From the NCBI GenBank assembly GCA_948144175.1, contig CANXME010002192.1, forward strand, positions 62,001 to 126,000: a stretch of 64,000 bases of DNA, written 5' to 3'. A program made the translations under genes and the position numbers. Below, piece after piece: positions 11,653-23,242 of this stretch (within the stretch, counting starts at the first letter, position 1; each line of letters starts with the position of its first letter). The notes under the pieces were generated by a model that saw only the letters and a program-made list of their open reading frames with translations, had not been told where the DNA came from and searched no databases. Source of the stretch: Closterium sp. NIES-65 (lineage: Eukaryota > Streptophyta > Zygnematophyceae > Desmidiales > Closteriaceae).

Positions 11653-14600
11653 ATGCATATCCCCACCGCCCGCACCGCAGCTGCGAGTATGCGCCCACAC
11701 TCCCGCTGCACCGTGTTCCCCTCCCGTCCGCGTCTCCCCTTCCTATCCCTCGCGCCGTGCCTGCTGCTACTGCTGCTCCCCCCCCGCATCCCCTCCGCCT
11801 CCGCCTTCGCGCCCGACGCCATCCGCGGCCTGCCGGGGCAGCCGCGCGGAGCGCCGGCGTTCGGGCAGTGGGCGGGGTACATACCGGTGGGGCCGGCGGG
11901 GCGGAAGCGGCTCTTCTATTGGCTCACGGAGTCCGTGACGGCGCCTCTCACCAAGCCGCTCGTGCTGTGGCTCAACGGAGGTGCGCACATGGGGCGCGAA
12001 GCGGGATGCTTAGACGTGACGAATGCGAGCGTGATTTGGGGGATGAAAAGATAGTCGTGGGATCGCGCTTCCTCTATGCGCGTGGGTCAGCTGGGAGTGT
12101 GAGGGAGGGTGCGTAGAGATGCGCGTAGGGAGGGATGACTGTTCCTCACCGCATGTCGGGTGTGCGTGGTGCCGTGGTGTGATCCGCAGGGCCAGGGTGC
12201 TCGTCCATCGGCTACGGCCTCCTGCAGGAGCTCGGGCCCTGGTGAGTTGCCGCCGCACTCTTGGTGACTTGAATGTGCCGCTTCGTCCTTGTGCGCCGAG
12301 TCGCGTGACGAGCGCGCTGACTGTGAGTGGGGCGTGCCTGTGTGCAGGCGAGTGGCGAGCCCCGCGGGTCGACAGCTACAGTTCAACCCGTACTCGTGGA
12401 ACAAACGTAACCTCCTCCTCCCTGCCCCCTTGCCGCCTCGCCACTTGGCCCTCTTTGCCCCCCGCTGTCATGTGCCACAAGCCACTCCATTCTGCTGTCA
12501 TGTGCCACAAGCCACTCCATTCTGCTGTCATGTGCCACAAGCCACTCCATTCTGCTGTCATGTGCCACAAGCCACTCCGTTCTGCTGCCATGTGCCACAA
12601 GCAACTCCATTCTGCTGTCATGTGCCACAAGCCACTCCGTTCTGCTGTCATGTGCCACAAGCCACTCCGTTCTGCTGCCTCCTCGTGCTACGTGCTCACA
12701 CCTCCCCACTTACCTTCCCCGCCCGTTCCCCTGTGCGCGCAGTGGCGAACGTGCTGTTCCTGGACTCGCCTGCGGGCGCGGGCTTCTCGTACTCGCTGGC
12801 GGCCTCCGACCTCGCCACGGGCGACAACCAGACAGGTTTCCCCCCCGCCTCCCCGCTCCCCCTTCCCCCTCTCCCGCTCTTCCCACCTTTTCTTTCGATC
12901 CCCGTTCTGCCCCTTCCCCCCTTGCTCGTCCCTCTATTCTGCCTCCTCCTTTCTCACTCCCTCCCTCTCCCCTCCTCACTCCCCATCCCGTCGCCCCCCC
13001 CGTCCCAGCCCAGGACACGGTGCAGTTTCTGCGCGCCTTCCTCCGCCGCCACCCGCGCTACAACGGGCGCAAGCTGCTGCTGGCGGGGGAGAGTTACGCA
13101 GGTGAGGGGGGAAGGTTTGCAGGTAAGTGGGGAAGGTTTGCAGGAAGGGGGGTTGGGTATGCAGGTGGAAAACGGAGGTACGCGGGAGAGGAGAACAGAA
13201 CAATGCGGGCGCTGTAAGAATTCGCCGTGACATCAATGCCCCTCCGCTTATCCCATTATACGCCTCCTCACGCCCTCCCCGCTCCCCCCACCTTGTGCGC
13301 GCAGGCCACTACATTCCGCAGCTGGCGGACGCGTTGGTGGCGATGGAGGCGCGCGCGGCGGGGAGGGCGCGCATGAGGGTGGGGGGCGTGCTGCTGGGCA
13401 ACCCCTTCGTGCACGCGCGCGTTGACACCTCCTCGCGCGCGCGCTTCTTCCTCGACCACGGACTGCTCTCCCCCCGCCTCTTCTCTCAGGCCGCCCAGGC
13501 ATGACCCCCTGCCGCCCAGGTATATCATCCCCTGCCGCCCAGGTATATCATCCCCTGCCGCCCAGGTATATCATCCCCTGCCGCCCAGGTATATCATCCC
13601 CTGCCGCCCAGGTATACCATCCCCTGCCGCCCAGGTATACCATCCCCTGCCGCCCAGGTATACCATCCCCTGCCGCCCAGGTATACCATCCCCTGCCGCC
13701 CAGGTATATCATCCCCTGCCGCCCAGGTATATCATCCCCTGCCGCCCTGCTCTGCGCTCTGCCACTCTCTCTCGTCATTCTGTTGGGGCGCCTTTTGTTC
13801 ACCTCCTCATCTCCCACCATCACGAGCAAGTTAACACTATGTGTCCCTCTGCCCCGTTCCCCGTTCCCCCATGCCCCCCTGCCCCCCGCCCGCGGCAGTG
13901 CGGGTTCTCAGCGGACACGGTGCGGCCTGGCATCGCATGTGACGCTGTCATGAACGCCATTGCCACCGCTGATGTCAGTGCCGTGGCCCCTTGCCTCATG
14001 CCCCTTGCCTCATGTCCCATTCTTTCGTGTCTTCTCTGTTGCTGCAAGGAAGTGCCGGCAGTGCTGGCAGTGCCGAGCCATGAAATTGAGCAACAAGGGT
14101 TGCTGACGGCCGTGTTTGTGTGTGCATGTATCTCCCATCGCGCGTGCACCGGCATCAACCCATCACGCCCCCCAAGCACAGAGCGGCATCGACCCCTATG
14201 GTACCCACCCACCCACATTGCCTGCTCACCACCTCCCAAATGCTCTCACCACCCTCAATGCTCTCACCAAGCGCAAGCATTTGTCACGGTGTCCAACACA
14301 CATACCCGTCTCACTCCATTCCAGCATGGCTTTTTCATATTGCACCTCAAACACTCGCTGCTTCGCACGCCCTCTCTTGCGTTAACACCACTCCACTCCT
14401 CAATCTCCCCCCCATCCAGACATCTACGCGCCAGTGTGCCTCTCCCCCGCCTACCGCTCCCTTCACCGCAACACGCAACGCTCTCTCCTCTCTCGCCTCT
14501 TCTCCTTCTCCTCTCCCCGCCCCTCCGCACCGCACTCCACCTCTCCTTCCGCCACCCCCTCCTCACCCTCGTCCTTACACCCTGCCTCACAAGCAAGAGG

Positions 14601-16046
14601 GGCGGGAGGGGGGCTGGTGGGGGCAATACAGGGTCAGAGCGCAAGTGTGTGGGGAGGAGAGGGGGAGAGCGGAGAGGGGGGAACAGGCGCAGTGAGGGGA
14701 GCAGAGGGAGCAGCAGGTGCAATGAGTGGCGTGGACGGGGAGGGGGAGGTGGAGGGGGCGGAGGATGCGGGGGCAGCGAGCAGGGCGTGCATGGACGTGT
14801 GGGTGCAGCGCTACCTGCAGTGGGCTCCCGTGCAGCGCGCCCTCCATGCCATGCCCGCTGCTGCTGCCGCCCAGCCCCACCACTGGGTGCCCTGTAGGTG
14901 CGAGGCACCAACCGTGCGCTCTCCATGCCTCGTTGCCGCACGCACTCCCACTCCTCCCTCCCTCCCTCCCTCTCTGCCTCCCTCCCTCCCTCTCTGCCTC
15001 CCTCCTTCCCTCCCTTGCTTCCTCCCTCCCTTGCTTCCTCTCTCCCTCCCTCCGCACCTCCCGCCCTCTCCCATTCCCCCACTTTTCCCGTTCTCAACTG
15101 TGCATCACTCTCACCCCCCTATCACCTACCACCCTCTCACCTACCCCCTTATTAATTTCCTCCTCCCTCCCTCTCTACCCCCCTCGCCCCCCCCCACAGC
15201 GCATCACTGCAGTACGCCAGGGGGGACATGGAGGACTCCATGCTGCCCGTGCTGCACCGCCTGCTCGCAGCGCAAGTGCCCCTCTGGATCATGTCGTGAG
15301 TGCCCCTCTGCCTCATGTCGTGAGTGCACTGGTGGGTGGAATGAGGTGGGTGCAGGGCGGAATGTCGTGGGCGGAATGTCGTGGAATGTCGTATGATGTT
15401 CTTAGTTCACGTCACCTCCACTGTACCAAGGCCACATGCTCTGCCCTCACTCCGTTGTTTGGAAACACACACCACTCCCCTGACCCCTGTCTGCACCGCT
15501 CATGCACCCCTCTGCACCCCTCTGCACCCCTCTGCACCCCTGTGCATGGCAGGGGTGACACGGACTCAGTGGTGCCGTTCACGGGCACGAGGCAGTGGGT
15601 GGCGGGGCTCAACCTGCCGCTGCTCGCCCCTCTCCACCCCTGGACGCTCCCCTCCACCCAGGTGCGTGCCCCTGCTGTGCACACACGGTGTAGCGTGGCG
15701 TGCAGGTGCTGCAGCATGGCACGCACACCACAGCCACGTGCTGCACCGCCGCCCTCACATCTCCCCTCACGCTTTCTCTCAATGCTCTCCATCATCCCCC
15801 GCTTCCTCCCTTCTGCCCCCCAATTCGCCCCTAAATCCTCCTCCCCCTCCCACCCCCGTCCCCCTCCCCTCCCGCTCACCTCCCCTGCCCCAGGTGGGCG
15901 GGTGGGTGACGCGGTACAAGGGCGTGACATTCATCACGGTGCGGGGGGCGGGCCACCAGATCCCCACGGGGCGACCCGCGGCCGCCCTCACCATCTTCCA
16001 CCACTTCCTGCACGGCACCACGCTCCATGCCCTGCCCTCCTTCTAG
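11653..16046 (+). CDS. Serine carboxypeptidase-like protein, peptidase family S10 (12 exons)
   Basis: Secretory or vacuolar carboxypeptidase. Exons: 11653-11980, 12190-12241, 12348-12406, 12743-12835, 13009-13101, 13305-13498, 13899-13973, 14182-14200, 14420-14897, 15200-15295, 15553-15661, 15894-16046. The sum is 1,749 nt (582 aa) and every phase matches. An N-terminal hydrophobic segment ([11 protein letters not shown]) looks like a signal peptide. Hallmarks are [29 protein letters not shown], the nucleophile Ser206 in GESYAG, Asp in SGDTDSVVP (about 498) and His553 in GAGHQIP. Exon 8 is a 19-nt micro-exon (SGIDPY). Exon 6 appears to end at a GC donor (CAG then GCATGA). Exon 9 adds a Gly/Glu-rich insert of about 65 residues before [10 protein letters not shown]. 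Whether it is a peptidase or an SCPL acyltransferase cannot be told from the sequence. Confidence 0.92.
12471..12679 (+). repeat. 30-bp minisatellite in carboxypeptidase intron 3, about 7 copies
   Basis: Units of 30 bp contain catgtgccacaagccactcc. They lie between the donor at 12407 and the acceptor at 12742. Sequence differences between copies are few. Confidence 0.9.
13489..13746 (+). repeat. Tandem copies of exon end plus donor (23 bp, about 11), carboxypeptidase intron 6
   Basis: The exon end GCCGCCCAG is followed first by GCATGACC and then by about ten 23-bp units, each GTATATC or GTATACC ... CTGCCGCCCAG. The copy next to the coding exon has GC instead of GT. Reading beyond it gives GCA TGA, an in-frame stop, so only the proximal GC donor keeps the protein open. 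Confidence 0.9.
15280..15325 (+). repeat. Duplicated exon end plus donor (24 bp x 2), carboxypeptidase intron 10
   Basis: GCCCCTCTGGATCATGTC followed by GTGAGT is repeated with three changes. Donors fall at 15296 and 15320. The first donor is in phase with SGDTDSVVP. Confidence 0.85.
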
Positions 16047-16279
16047 CTGCCCCGTGCCCAAGCCATGGAGGGGACAGCCTGGAGGCAGCATGCACACAGC
16101 TAACCTGCTAACACGTTAACACACTAACACACAACGCCACTCCGCCACTTCCTGCCGAGGCCTTGCACACCACACGTGTACAGGCGGTGAAGATTATTTG
16201 CTTCGTTGTGCGCTGCACAGTAGCAGCAGCAGAAAGACTCGCATGGCATGGCACGTTATTTTGCTGTACTAGTATCTGG

Positions 16280-16712
16280 TGTTGGGAATAATAAGTCTTA
16301 AGCGCCTCTGTCGTGTCGAAACTCAGGACACTAGCGAAGCAGTCCGAATCGAAGCATCGCGAGTCAACCCTCGGAGGTTAGGGTAACCGCCTGGAGGTTA
16401 CGCGAAGGTCAAAGGTCAGCGACCTTTGACTTGACAAATACAACGCGACAGCAATGACACACAACTGACTCGACATTGAGCAGTTGCCCGAGTCGCACTG
16501 TATCGAATCGCAACAGTAAAACGGTTTAAACTTATCTATTCGTATTCCTTGTACTCTTATATAAACCTTTGTATTTGCTTGTTTAATCAACTTACTTTGC
16601 CCTCACATACTAGCGCAAGGTGGTTCAAGGACTTTCATTCAAACGCTTCCGCTATTACAATCCTACTCAGACTTTAAGCTCTACAAAGATCCTAGGGCAC
16701 CTCAGCCCAACA
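16280..16712 (+). repeat. 5' LTR of copia element B
   Basis: Begins TGTTGGGAATAATAAG and ends CCCAACA. It contains a TATATAAA box at 16558-16565 and a perfect 10-bp inverted repeat gtcaaaggtc-agc-gacctttgac near 16408-16431. It aligns over its full length with 21939-22371. Confidence 0.95.
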
Positions 16713-16724
16713 TGGTATGAGAGC
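16713..16724 (+). other. Primer binding site of copia element B
   Basis: TGGTATGAGAGC directly follows the LTR. It differs by one base from the plant initiator tRNA-Met complement TGGTATCAGAGC. Confidence 0.85.
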
Positions 16725-16774
16725 GGTTAGAGTTTAAAGTTATTTTTCCTTTTAACACTCAAATACAAGAAGAC

Positions 16775-19700
16775 ATGTCTGCAAGGAAGGAGAGGAGCTC
16801 CTCCAACGGCTCTCCAGGCACTACTCCTACTCCACCTCCTGCCTCTGGCCAACAGACAGAGGAAGGAACTACCACGAGACCAGCAGCTGGGTCCACGGAA
16901 ACTCCCGCAGGCTTCGATCCAAACATGATGGAGAAGTTCTTCTCCTTCATGTCCTTCTACGAGCAGCACCAGCAAGGAGTACCTGCGCAGTCAAACAACA
17001 GCAAAAACAACAACGTGACTCCTATGAGCCTCGATGGCTCATCCTACGCACGCGGGATTCAACAACAACAATAGCAGCCTACCTTTGCGCCGTACGAGCC
17101 CCAAGGTGGCTCCGTCAGCTTCATGCCGCAACCGCAACCTGCACCGGGACAAGAAAGGGCATTGGATGCGTTACAAGTTCAATCGCAATTCGCGCATGTC
17201 CTAAAACTGCAAACGACAAAGCCTTTCGACGGCAAAGACTTCTTCACCTGGTCGTTCGAGTTCGAACTGATGATGGAAGGAGCACAGATTCTCGGCTTCT
17301 TCGACGGGTCCCTGCCATATCCAACAAACGGGACGCAATATGAGAAGCAGCAGTACACATATCAATCAATGATGGCGTACACGATACTGCTAAGAAACAT
17401 CACCCCAACCCAGCAGCAGAACATCAGGACTTACCGAGGCTACGGCAACTCCGCGGAGCTCGCGTACAACCACCTGAAGAACCTGTTTCAAGCAACAGAC
17501 AGCGTAAATCAAAGCAGGTTAATGGCGCAGCTGACAACGATTGAAATGAAACCAGGCGAGAAAGGCATGGCTTATATCAGCCGCTGCCGCGAACTGCGCG
17601 ACAAGCTTCTTCGATGCGGCGGGTCGATTTCAGAAGACACCTTTGTCACGGAGGTCATCGGCGGTCTCGGCCCCCACTGGCGCTCCACTCGCGCCATATT
17701 ATGAGCACACGGGAGGATCTCCGAAGCGGCACTCTGCGCCGAAATTCATGCTGAGCAGCAGGACATGGACCTGCAAGAAGAAAGACACAAGAAGAAAGCA
17801 TTAGCACCGGAGTTTGCGTTTCACACTCAGCGACGATACAACGGCAACAACAATCGACAAAAGCAACAAGTAAAGACGGTACCTCCGTTCTGCCACATCT
17901 GCAAGACTTCGGGCCATCCTCGCACGCATTGCCCGTGTCGTCAGACAACACCACAGCGACAACTCCGGCCTTCAAGCTCCCAAGTTGCTTCAACGCAAGC
18001 AAATCCGACGACCACAATCCAAGCCTCAACAACTTCAACTGGACAACCTGCACAAGGTTCAAGAAGCATTGTCAATTGCATGGTGAAGATAACTGATTCG
18101 TGCACAACCGAGTCACCACCCCACTACTCACCGAAAGAACAACTCGACAACAGCACGCCTCGCCGCGAGTCACTCCAGCCGAATCCAACGTACGCCGCTA
18201 TCGCTCAAAGCGAACCGTCCGGGCAAGACACCTGGTTCTTGGATAGTTGCTGCGGACAACACATGTGCTCCTCCGGACGCTTCGTACAACGCGAACATCG
18301 ACTCCAGCGAGAAGTAGTCATCACGGTCGCCAACAACTAGAACCTGCGCACACGACGACAAGGAGTAGTTCAGCTTCAATCAAGAGATACAAACGTCATA
18401 CTGCACATGTCAAAGGTACTCATCGCAGAAGGACTCGGTTATAACTTACTGAGTGTTAGCCAGGTGATGGCGAAACGGATTCACTTGGAAGCCGACAGCA
18501 CCACCCAGGAGTTTAAGTTATACCACGGGAAGGGCGGCCTCTACATCAGAAGAGCAGTGTTGAAGAACAACGTCTTCGTTCTTGATTTCGTCCCCAACCT
18601 GGGCACTGCAGACAGCGACGCCATCGTCAACTTCACCGACTGGACACATCCTACGGATCTCGATCCCGACTTCAGCCCGGGAGGTTTCTGGTACTTGCAC
18701 ACCATCCCTGAAGCAGAACGAACACGAGCATTAGCAACGATTCAACAAACGGCAGCAGCAGAGACAACATCAGCAGCAGCAGAGACAACAACGGCAGCAG
18801 CAGAGACAAAATCAGCAGCAGCAGAGACAACAACGACAGCAGGAGAGACAACATCGGCAGCAGCAGAAACAACATCGGCAGCAGCAGGAACAACGACACC
18901 AGTCATCGTCGACGAAGCACCACCAACACCCGCACAGCAGCTGACCCCGACTCAACGAGAATTCCACCGAAGCGCCAAATTCGTCGCCAGCTTCTACTCC
19001 AACTCCGACGCGTATCAACGCTCACCCGGACATCGCGCCCCTGAAGACATCTGGCACGCACGCACAGGACATCCAAGCAATACGGTGTTAAATAACACAA
19101 TACGAGCAGGAGTCCTAGACAAGGACTCACTACTACTACCTGACGGCAAAGAACTTCAACGTGCACGAGGGACTTGCCTCATCTGCCTCGAAGCCGACTT
19201 ACCACATCGACCGTTTTCTTCTCGCCACAACCCGAGCGCACCTGCATACGCACCACTCGAAAAAGTATACAGCGACATCCTCTTCAATCGAGAACCAGGA
19301 CAAGTCACCTACAATTACACGATCACCTTCATCGACGCCGCCACTCGATACGTCTGGCATCGAAACCTACCCAGCCGCGACATGGCACTCGCAGCGTTCG
19401 CCGCCTGGCTACCGATAGCAGAGAGGGAATCAGGAACACAGCTGAAAAGCTTCCAGTCAGACGGAGGTGGCGAATACACCTCTCAGCGCTTCAAGCAGTA
19501 CCTGGCGGAAAGGGGAATCAAGCAACTCCTCTCCCTTCCCTACGCCCATCAGCAGCAAGGTGTGGTAGAAAGAATGAACAGGACTCTGCAGAATAGCATG
19601 CGCAAGCTGCTACGTGGCATGCGGCTACCCAACCACCAGTGGCCAGCAGCAATGGACCATGCTGTCATGCTGCACAACTTGCTGTCGTTGTCGTCACTCC

Positions 19701-21960
19701 CAAACAACGCATCACCGCATCTGCTGTGGACAGGAAAACAGGGCAGCACAAAAATGTTACGAGTTTTTGGGTGCATGGTACAGTACCGACCCCCAGAAGC
19801 ACGAGCGGGAAGATTTTCGCAACGGGCACAGTGGGGACTACACCTCGGCATCGAGAAAAATTACAACGCGTGGAAAATCTTCGATGTCCACTCAAAGGAA
19901 ACAGTAGCAGCACGTGATGTGATCTTCTACGAGCGACTCACCCTTCAAACGTACCTCGCCAACTTGCACGAGAATCAGGACCCCACAGGTGGCTTTCGTG
20001 GTGACCGAGCCTTCGCCTCAGCAGCGGACGAAGCAGACTGGGATGAACAGAACGTAGACAACGCATCGGAAGAAGCCGGACCTCTCCCGTTCTGCTCTGT
20101 CGACGTGCCCATGGACGAAGAAAATCCTCGCGACAGTGTCAACGCCGAAGTCTTCTACCACTTCGCCGACAACGGTTACGTAACACCTGCGACAGTCAAC
20201 ACAAACGAAGCAGAAAGATAGGGCCAAATTTCATACCCGATCCAGAAGCGGGAGACGAAGCAGCTTATCCCGAGGACCCAACACTCCCCCGATACTCACA
20301 GACTGGACTGCAAATCCTTGGTCTCGTCACCGCAGTCCACGGCAACGCATTTCCTAAAGAGCCTGCGACAGTTCAGCAGGCTCTGGGGGGGGAACACAGG
20401 GAGAAATGGCGTGAAGCCATGGACAGAGAATTGAAGGCATTAGAGGAACGCAACACCTGGAAGGTCGTTCCCGCAAGCGTGGCACGGAACAAGACCATTC
20501 TCACCGGGAAATGGGTCTTCCGCATCAAAACGAAAGCCGACGGCACAATCGAGAAGTTCAAAGCACGCTGGGTCGTGCGTGGATTCGACCAGGAGCAAGG
20601 ACGAGACTTCACCGAGACTTTCGCCCCAGTTAGTCGACATACCTCTCTCCGAATTCTTCTCGCCGTCGCCGCCATGAAGAAGAAGAAGCTGCGACAAATT
20701 GACGTCGCCAACGCATTCCTCTACGCACCCGTCGACGCCGAAATCTTCGTCGAACTCCCCCACGGTACCCACGGAAACCCCAATCAGGTCTGCCAACTAC
20801 TGAAATCGCTCTACGGAATCAAACAAGCTCCGTGACTGTGGCAACAGCACCTACACACCCGCCTCACTCGCATCGGATTCCGCCAACTGCCTCACGACCA
20901 AGGAATGTATCGTCTCACCAAAGGCGCAGACTACATCCTACTGATCGTCTATGTCGACGACTTGCTCTACATCGGCTCCACCAACGACGTCACTACCTGG
21001 TTCGAATGGGAGCTGCAGAAGGACCTCACGCTCATCGTCTCCTCCACCGTCACCCAGTACCTCGGGCTCAACATCCGCGAAGAGGAAAATGCTATCTACC
21101 TCAGCGCCGAGAAATACGCCGACACTATCGCCAAGCGCTTCTCGATCACACCTACCGCTATCGCCACGCCATACCGCCACACGGCAGGAAGCGACAAAGG
21201 AAATTCCGCTCTACTCAAAGCTGCCGGAATACGAGACTACCAGAGGAAACTGGGCTGCCTCCTCTTTGCAGCCGTCACCTGTCGCCCGGATCTATCCTAC
21301 TCCGCAAGCCAACTCGCCACCTATCTCAAGAAACCCGAAGCAGAGCACCTGGCGGAGCTCGATCGCGCACTACACTACTTCGTGAGCACACCGACGATCG
21401 GCCTGACTTACTACAAGGGCGAAGCTACGACGACGAAACTAATCGGCTACGTCGATGCTGACCATGCCGGCGATTCTGATAACAGGCGCTCTCGCACTGG
21501 CTACGTCTATCGTCTCGAGCCTATCGGACCTATCTCCTGGCAGTCGAGTAAGCAGGAACTAATCGCTCTCTCTTCAGCTGAAGCAGAATATATCGCCCTC
21601 TGTTCAACCACCAAGGAAGGACTCTACCTTCGCGAGCTGCTGGAAGAAGCAAAGTTAGCTGAGTTACCCAACTTCACCCTGTTTTGCGACAACCAATCTG
21701 CAATTCGCATCGCCAACAAAAGCGGATTCGCGAACAGAACGAAGCATATCGCTCTGCGATACTTCTTCGTGAAGGACGAGATCGAGAAAGGGAAACTCGA
21801 ATTATCCTACTGTCCCACGTCCGAGATGGCAGCCGATTATTTGACCAAGAAACTCGGAAAACAGAAGTTCGAGTACTGCATGCTGCTGACTGGACAAGGC
21901 CACGTCACCATCAGCGACACTCCGGAAGCGAAGGGGAGTGTTGGGAATAATAAGTCTTAA
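16775..21960 (+). pseudogene. Ty1/copia gag-pol polyprotein, interrupted
   Basis: Gag starts at 16775. The frame runs through stops TAG 17072, TGA 17702, TAG 18338 and TAG 20219. It then shifts by one base near 20222-20230 and meets TGA 20833 before ending at 21958. Domains in order are gag, a zinc knuckle CHICKTSGHPRTHC (CX2CX4HX4C, about 17890), and a protease motif reading DSCCGQHM where DSG is expected. Integrase has SDIL, QSDGGGEY and GVVERMN. RT has KARWVVRGFDQ and YVDDLLY, and RNase H has DADHAGD, SAEAEY and CDNQSA. Several stops fit CAG-to-TAG or CGA-to-TGA changes, for example after QQQQ at 17072 and after KQAP at 20833. Homology continues cleanly across each stop, so decay is recent. 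Confidence 0.93.
21931..21938 (+). other. Polypurine tract of copia element B
   Basis: AAGGGGAG lies immediately before the TG that opens the 3' LTR, the expected plus-strand priming site. Confidence 0.8.
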
Positions 21961-22371
21961 GCGCCTATGTCGTGTCGAAACTCAGGACACTAGCGAAGCA
22001 GTCCGAATCGAAGCATCACGAGTCAACCCTCGGAGGTTAGGGTAACCGCCTGGAGGTTACGCGAAGGTCAAAGGTCAGCGACCTTTGACTTGACAAATAC
22101 AGCGCGACAGCAAGGACACACAACTGACTCGACATTGAGCAGTTGCCCGAGTCGCACTGTATCGAATCGCAACAGTAAAACGGTTTAAACTTATCTATTC
22201 ATATTCCTTGTACTCTTATATAAACTTTTGTATTTGCTTGTTTAATCAACTTACTTTGCCCTCACATACTAGCGCAAGGTGGTTCAAGGACTTTCATTCA
22301 AACGCTTCCGCTATTACAATCCTACTCAGACTTTAAGCTCTACAAAGATCCTAGGGCACCTCAGCGTAACA
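21939..22371 (+). repeat. 3' LTR of copia element B
   Basis: 433 bp, TGTTGGGAATAATAAG to GCGTAACA. It differs from the 5' LTR at about eight sites, mostly transitions, two of them CpG to CpA. The last codons of pol overlap its first bases. Confidence 0.95.
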
Positions 22372-22432
22372 TCTTGATGATGTGTGTACAGTGTTGGAAT
22401 TGTATCACATCCTACTGACAATCTTTCAGTAC

Positions 22433-23001
22433 CTACCGTATTCTCTCGGACATAACACCCTAGGGTATAGCTAAAAATACAGGGGAAAAATGGGGGGGTC
22501 TCCTCATAGGAAAAAGATACATAATACCCGGGTCTTTACCTATGGCATATCTTAGTGTTAGTGTTTTTTTAATTAGTCAATGTGGGTGTTTTGCTGGTCG
22601 TTTTAGCATCACTGCCTGAGGCGCAAATGTGAGTTTCGGCCTCGAACTTCATCGCCCCCACGAAAATGGCATGTGGCACCTCTCTTGCCACTTGCAATGG
22701 AAGATTCACCTGCACGTGGCGACAGAGAAATAGTGGGAGGGGGCAAATCTCGGCAGATTGCCTTTGAATTGAATGTACCGCGAAATTTCATTGAGGGAGA
22801 AATTCACACGACATTCTTCCGTATTGCGGCTACTCGTTAACGACTATAATAATGAATCCGTAAGAAAAGGGGGGGTGTTATAGAAAATCAGCCAAAAAGG
22901 GGGGTATAGTAGAAACGAGGTCTATCATAACACCCACCCCGCACAAGCTACCTGGGGGTGTACAATTATGGGGGGATGTTTTGTCCGAGAGTATACAGTA
23001 G
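22433..23001. mobile_element. Possible non-autonomous DNA transposon with terminal inverted repeats
   Basis: The left end CTACCGTATTCTCTCGGACA and the reverse complement of the right end, CTACTGTATACTCTCGGACA, match at 18 of 20 positions. The similarity continues weakly as ATAACACCC against AAACATCCC. The 569-bp interior has runs of G and ATAACACCC motifs but no coding frame. I could not define a target site duplication, so the class and exact borders remain open. Confidence 0.5.
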
Positions 23002-23242
23002 TTGCAATTGCAAGGCTTGTTTCTCATGAGCACCAGGTCACTTGAACCTCCAATGTAGAGGTCACAGGATTAAAGGTACAGACAGACATTCTCAAGTAGC
23101 ATTCACTTCTTCTACCTTCTCCATCTCCCAGCAAATACCTGGTAAACCATCTATGCAACATCTCTACAGCACTCCCCACCCAGATCCCTTGCACACCCAT
23201 CATACCACATACCTACCCCCACTGCCACACCACCAATCCCCC

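Larger units (their letters stand above)
16280..22371 (+). mobile_element. Ty1/copia LTR retrotransposon B, complete length, coding region decayed
   Basis: A 6,092-bp element with two 433-bp LTRs that differ at about eight positions (about 98% identical). It has a tRNA-iMet-like primer binding site, gag-PR-INT-RT-RH order and a polypurine tract. The flanking 5-mers are TCTGG (16275-16279) and TCTTG (22372-22376), a target duplication with one mismatch. The coding region carries five stop codons and one frameshift, so this copy is not autonomous. It sits just downstream of the carboxypeptidase gene, in the same orientation. Confidence 0.95.

Noticed and set aside
12289..13230. 313-codon plus-strand frame with HVPQATPFC repeats
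   Set aside because: It fuses carboxypeptidase exons 3 and 4 with the 30-bp intronic minisatellite; splice sites and phase support removal of the repeat.
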